Shown: positions 5,080 to 5,786 of the stretch, piece after piece
Numbering within the stretch: the stretch's first letter is position 1
Layout of the letters: every line of letters starts with the position of its first letter
NCBI GenBank assembly: GCA_036396755.1
Contig: DASWKG010000076.1
Span: forward strand, 1 to 5,786
DNA length: 5,786 bases
Direction: 5' to 3'
Source: DASWKG01 sp036396755
Lineage (GTDB): Bacteria > Actinomycetota > UBA4738 > CALAEC01
Notes under the pieces: model-generated
The model's database searches: none
Told to the model about the DNA's origin: nothing
What the model saw: only the letters and a program-made list of their open reading frames with translations
Position numbers and translations under genes: made by a program

Positions 5080-5786
5080 GTGAGCGTGAAGGTTGGGATC
5101 AACGGGTTCGGGCGGATCGGCCGCAACTTCTTCCGGGCCGTGAAGAAGCGGGGGGTCGACATCGACTTCGTCGGGGTGAACGACATCACCGACGCGACCA
5201 CGCTCGCCCACCTGCTGAAGTACGACTCGGTGCTGGGGACCCTCGACGGCGAGATCAAGGCGTCGGGGAACGGCATCACCGTCGACGGTGACGAGATCCG
5301 AGTGCTGGCCGAGCGCGACCCGGCGAACCTGCCGTGGAAGGAGCTGGGCGCCGAGATCGTGCTCGAGTCGACCGGCTTCTTCACCAAGCGCGACGACGCG
5401 GCGAAGCACATCGCCGCCGGGGCGCAGAAGGTCATCATCAGCGCCCCCGCCAAGGACGAGGACATCACGATCGTCCTCGGCGTGAACGACGGCGACTACG
5501 ACCCCGCGAGCCACCACATCATCTCCAACGCCTCGTGCACCACGAACTCGGTGGTGCCGATGGCGAAGGTCTTGCTCGACGGGTTCGGGATCGACCGGGC
5601 GATGATGACGACGATCCACGCCTACACGAACGACCAGCGCACGCTCGACCTGCCCCACGAGGATCTGCGCCGCGCCCGCGCGGCGGCCATCAACATCATC
5701 CCCACCTCCACGGGTGCCGCGAAGGCGGCGAAGCTGGCGATCCCCGCGCTCGACGGGAAGATGGACGGCATCGCGATGCGGGTGCC
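5080..5786 (+). CDS. gap: Type I glyceraldehyde-3-phosphate dehydrogenase (5' part, end outside window)
   Basis: The enzyme oxidises glyceraldehyde-3-phosphate to 1,3-bisphosphoglycerate with NAD+ and phosphate in glycolysis. The first 235 residues of about 335 are present and the frame is still open at the window end. The Rossmann glycine motif is GINGFGRIGR (6-15). The catalytic Cys153 lies in ASCTTN, and its partner His180 in IHAYTND. Asp35 in VNDITD and the Leu-Pro pair 191-192 in LDLPH are the classical signs of NAD rather than NADP preference, so this is the glycolytic form. The segment DLRRARAAAINIIPTSTGAAKA (195-216, key residues Arg-Arg-Ala-Arg and the Thr-Ser-Thr-Gly loop) forms part of the phosphate-binding region. 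GTG 5080 is chosen for its strong ribosome site. In actinobacteria pgk and tpiA normally follow, but that lies outside the window. Confidence 0.97.
   Translation, partial: MSVKVGINGFGRIGRNFFRAVKKRGVDIDFVGVNDITDATTLAHLLKYDSVLGTLDGEIKASGNGITVDGDEIRVLAERDPANLPWKELGAEIVLESTGFFTKRDDAAKHIAAGAQKVIISAPAKDEDITIVLGVNDGDYDPASHHIISNASCTTNSVVPMAKVLLDGFGIDRAMMTTIHAYTNDQRTLDLPHEDLRRARAAAINIIPTSTGAAKAAKLAIPALDGKMDGIAMRV

Noticed and set aside
5761..5786. Possible truncation of gap.
   Set aside because: The frame is still open and matches the family up to the last base, so the gene is cut by the window edge and not broken.

Overview
The window is a dense, very GC-rich bacterial chromosome segment with strong G/C preference at third codon positions. 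All five genes lie on the + strand: the 3' end of uvrA, a lipoprotein gene, uvrC, rapZ and the 5' part of gap. The uvrC-rapZ-...-gap order, the RapZ Walker A variant ending in Arg-Ser and the apparently leaderless starts after TAGAAT-like -10 boxes all point to an actinomycete-type genome (Actinomycetota, possibly a deep-branching class). This assignment is an inference from gene order and style, not from a marker gene comparison.

Layout: 1-618 is the C-terminal ATPase part of UvrA, the damage-recognition subunit of nucleotide excision repair. 671-2218 encodes a predicted secreted lipoprotein of 515 residues, with about seven beta-propeller-like repeats, a proline-rich linker and a C-terminal type 1 copper (cupredoxin) domain. 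2268-4121 is a full-length UvrC, the dual-incision nuclease of the same repair pathway. 4118-5047 is RapZ (YvcJ family), overlapping uvrC by four bases and so probably translationally coupled to it. 5080-5786 is the first 235 codons of an NAD-type glyceraldehyde-3-phosphate dehydrogenase, cut by the window end.

The repair genes uvrA and uvrC flank the unrelated lipoprotein, and rapZ joins the repair block to the start of a glycolytic block. In most actinobacteria as I know them, yvcK and whiA lie between rapZ and gap. Here only 32 bases separate the two genes, so both are missing from this position.

Intergenic spaces are short (52, 49 and 32 bases) and none holds a convincing terminator. Each holds a short A/T-containing hexamer (TAGAAA, TAGAAT, TAGGAT) that stands out against the GC-rich background and could be a -10 box. 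The first two lie only 8-9 bases before ATG codons without a Shine-Dalgarno sequence, suggesting leaderless mRNAs. The third overlaps the rapZ stop codon and precedes a strong AAGGAGG site for gap. I saw no tRNA, rRNA, CRISPR, insertion sequence or phage feature. The genes flanking the lipoprotein are ordinary housekeeping genes; the lipoprotein and the missing yvcK-whiA pair are the points of interest.
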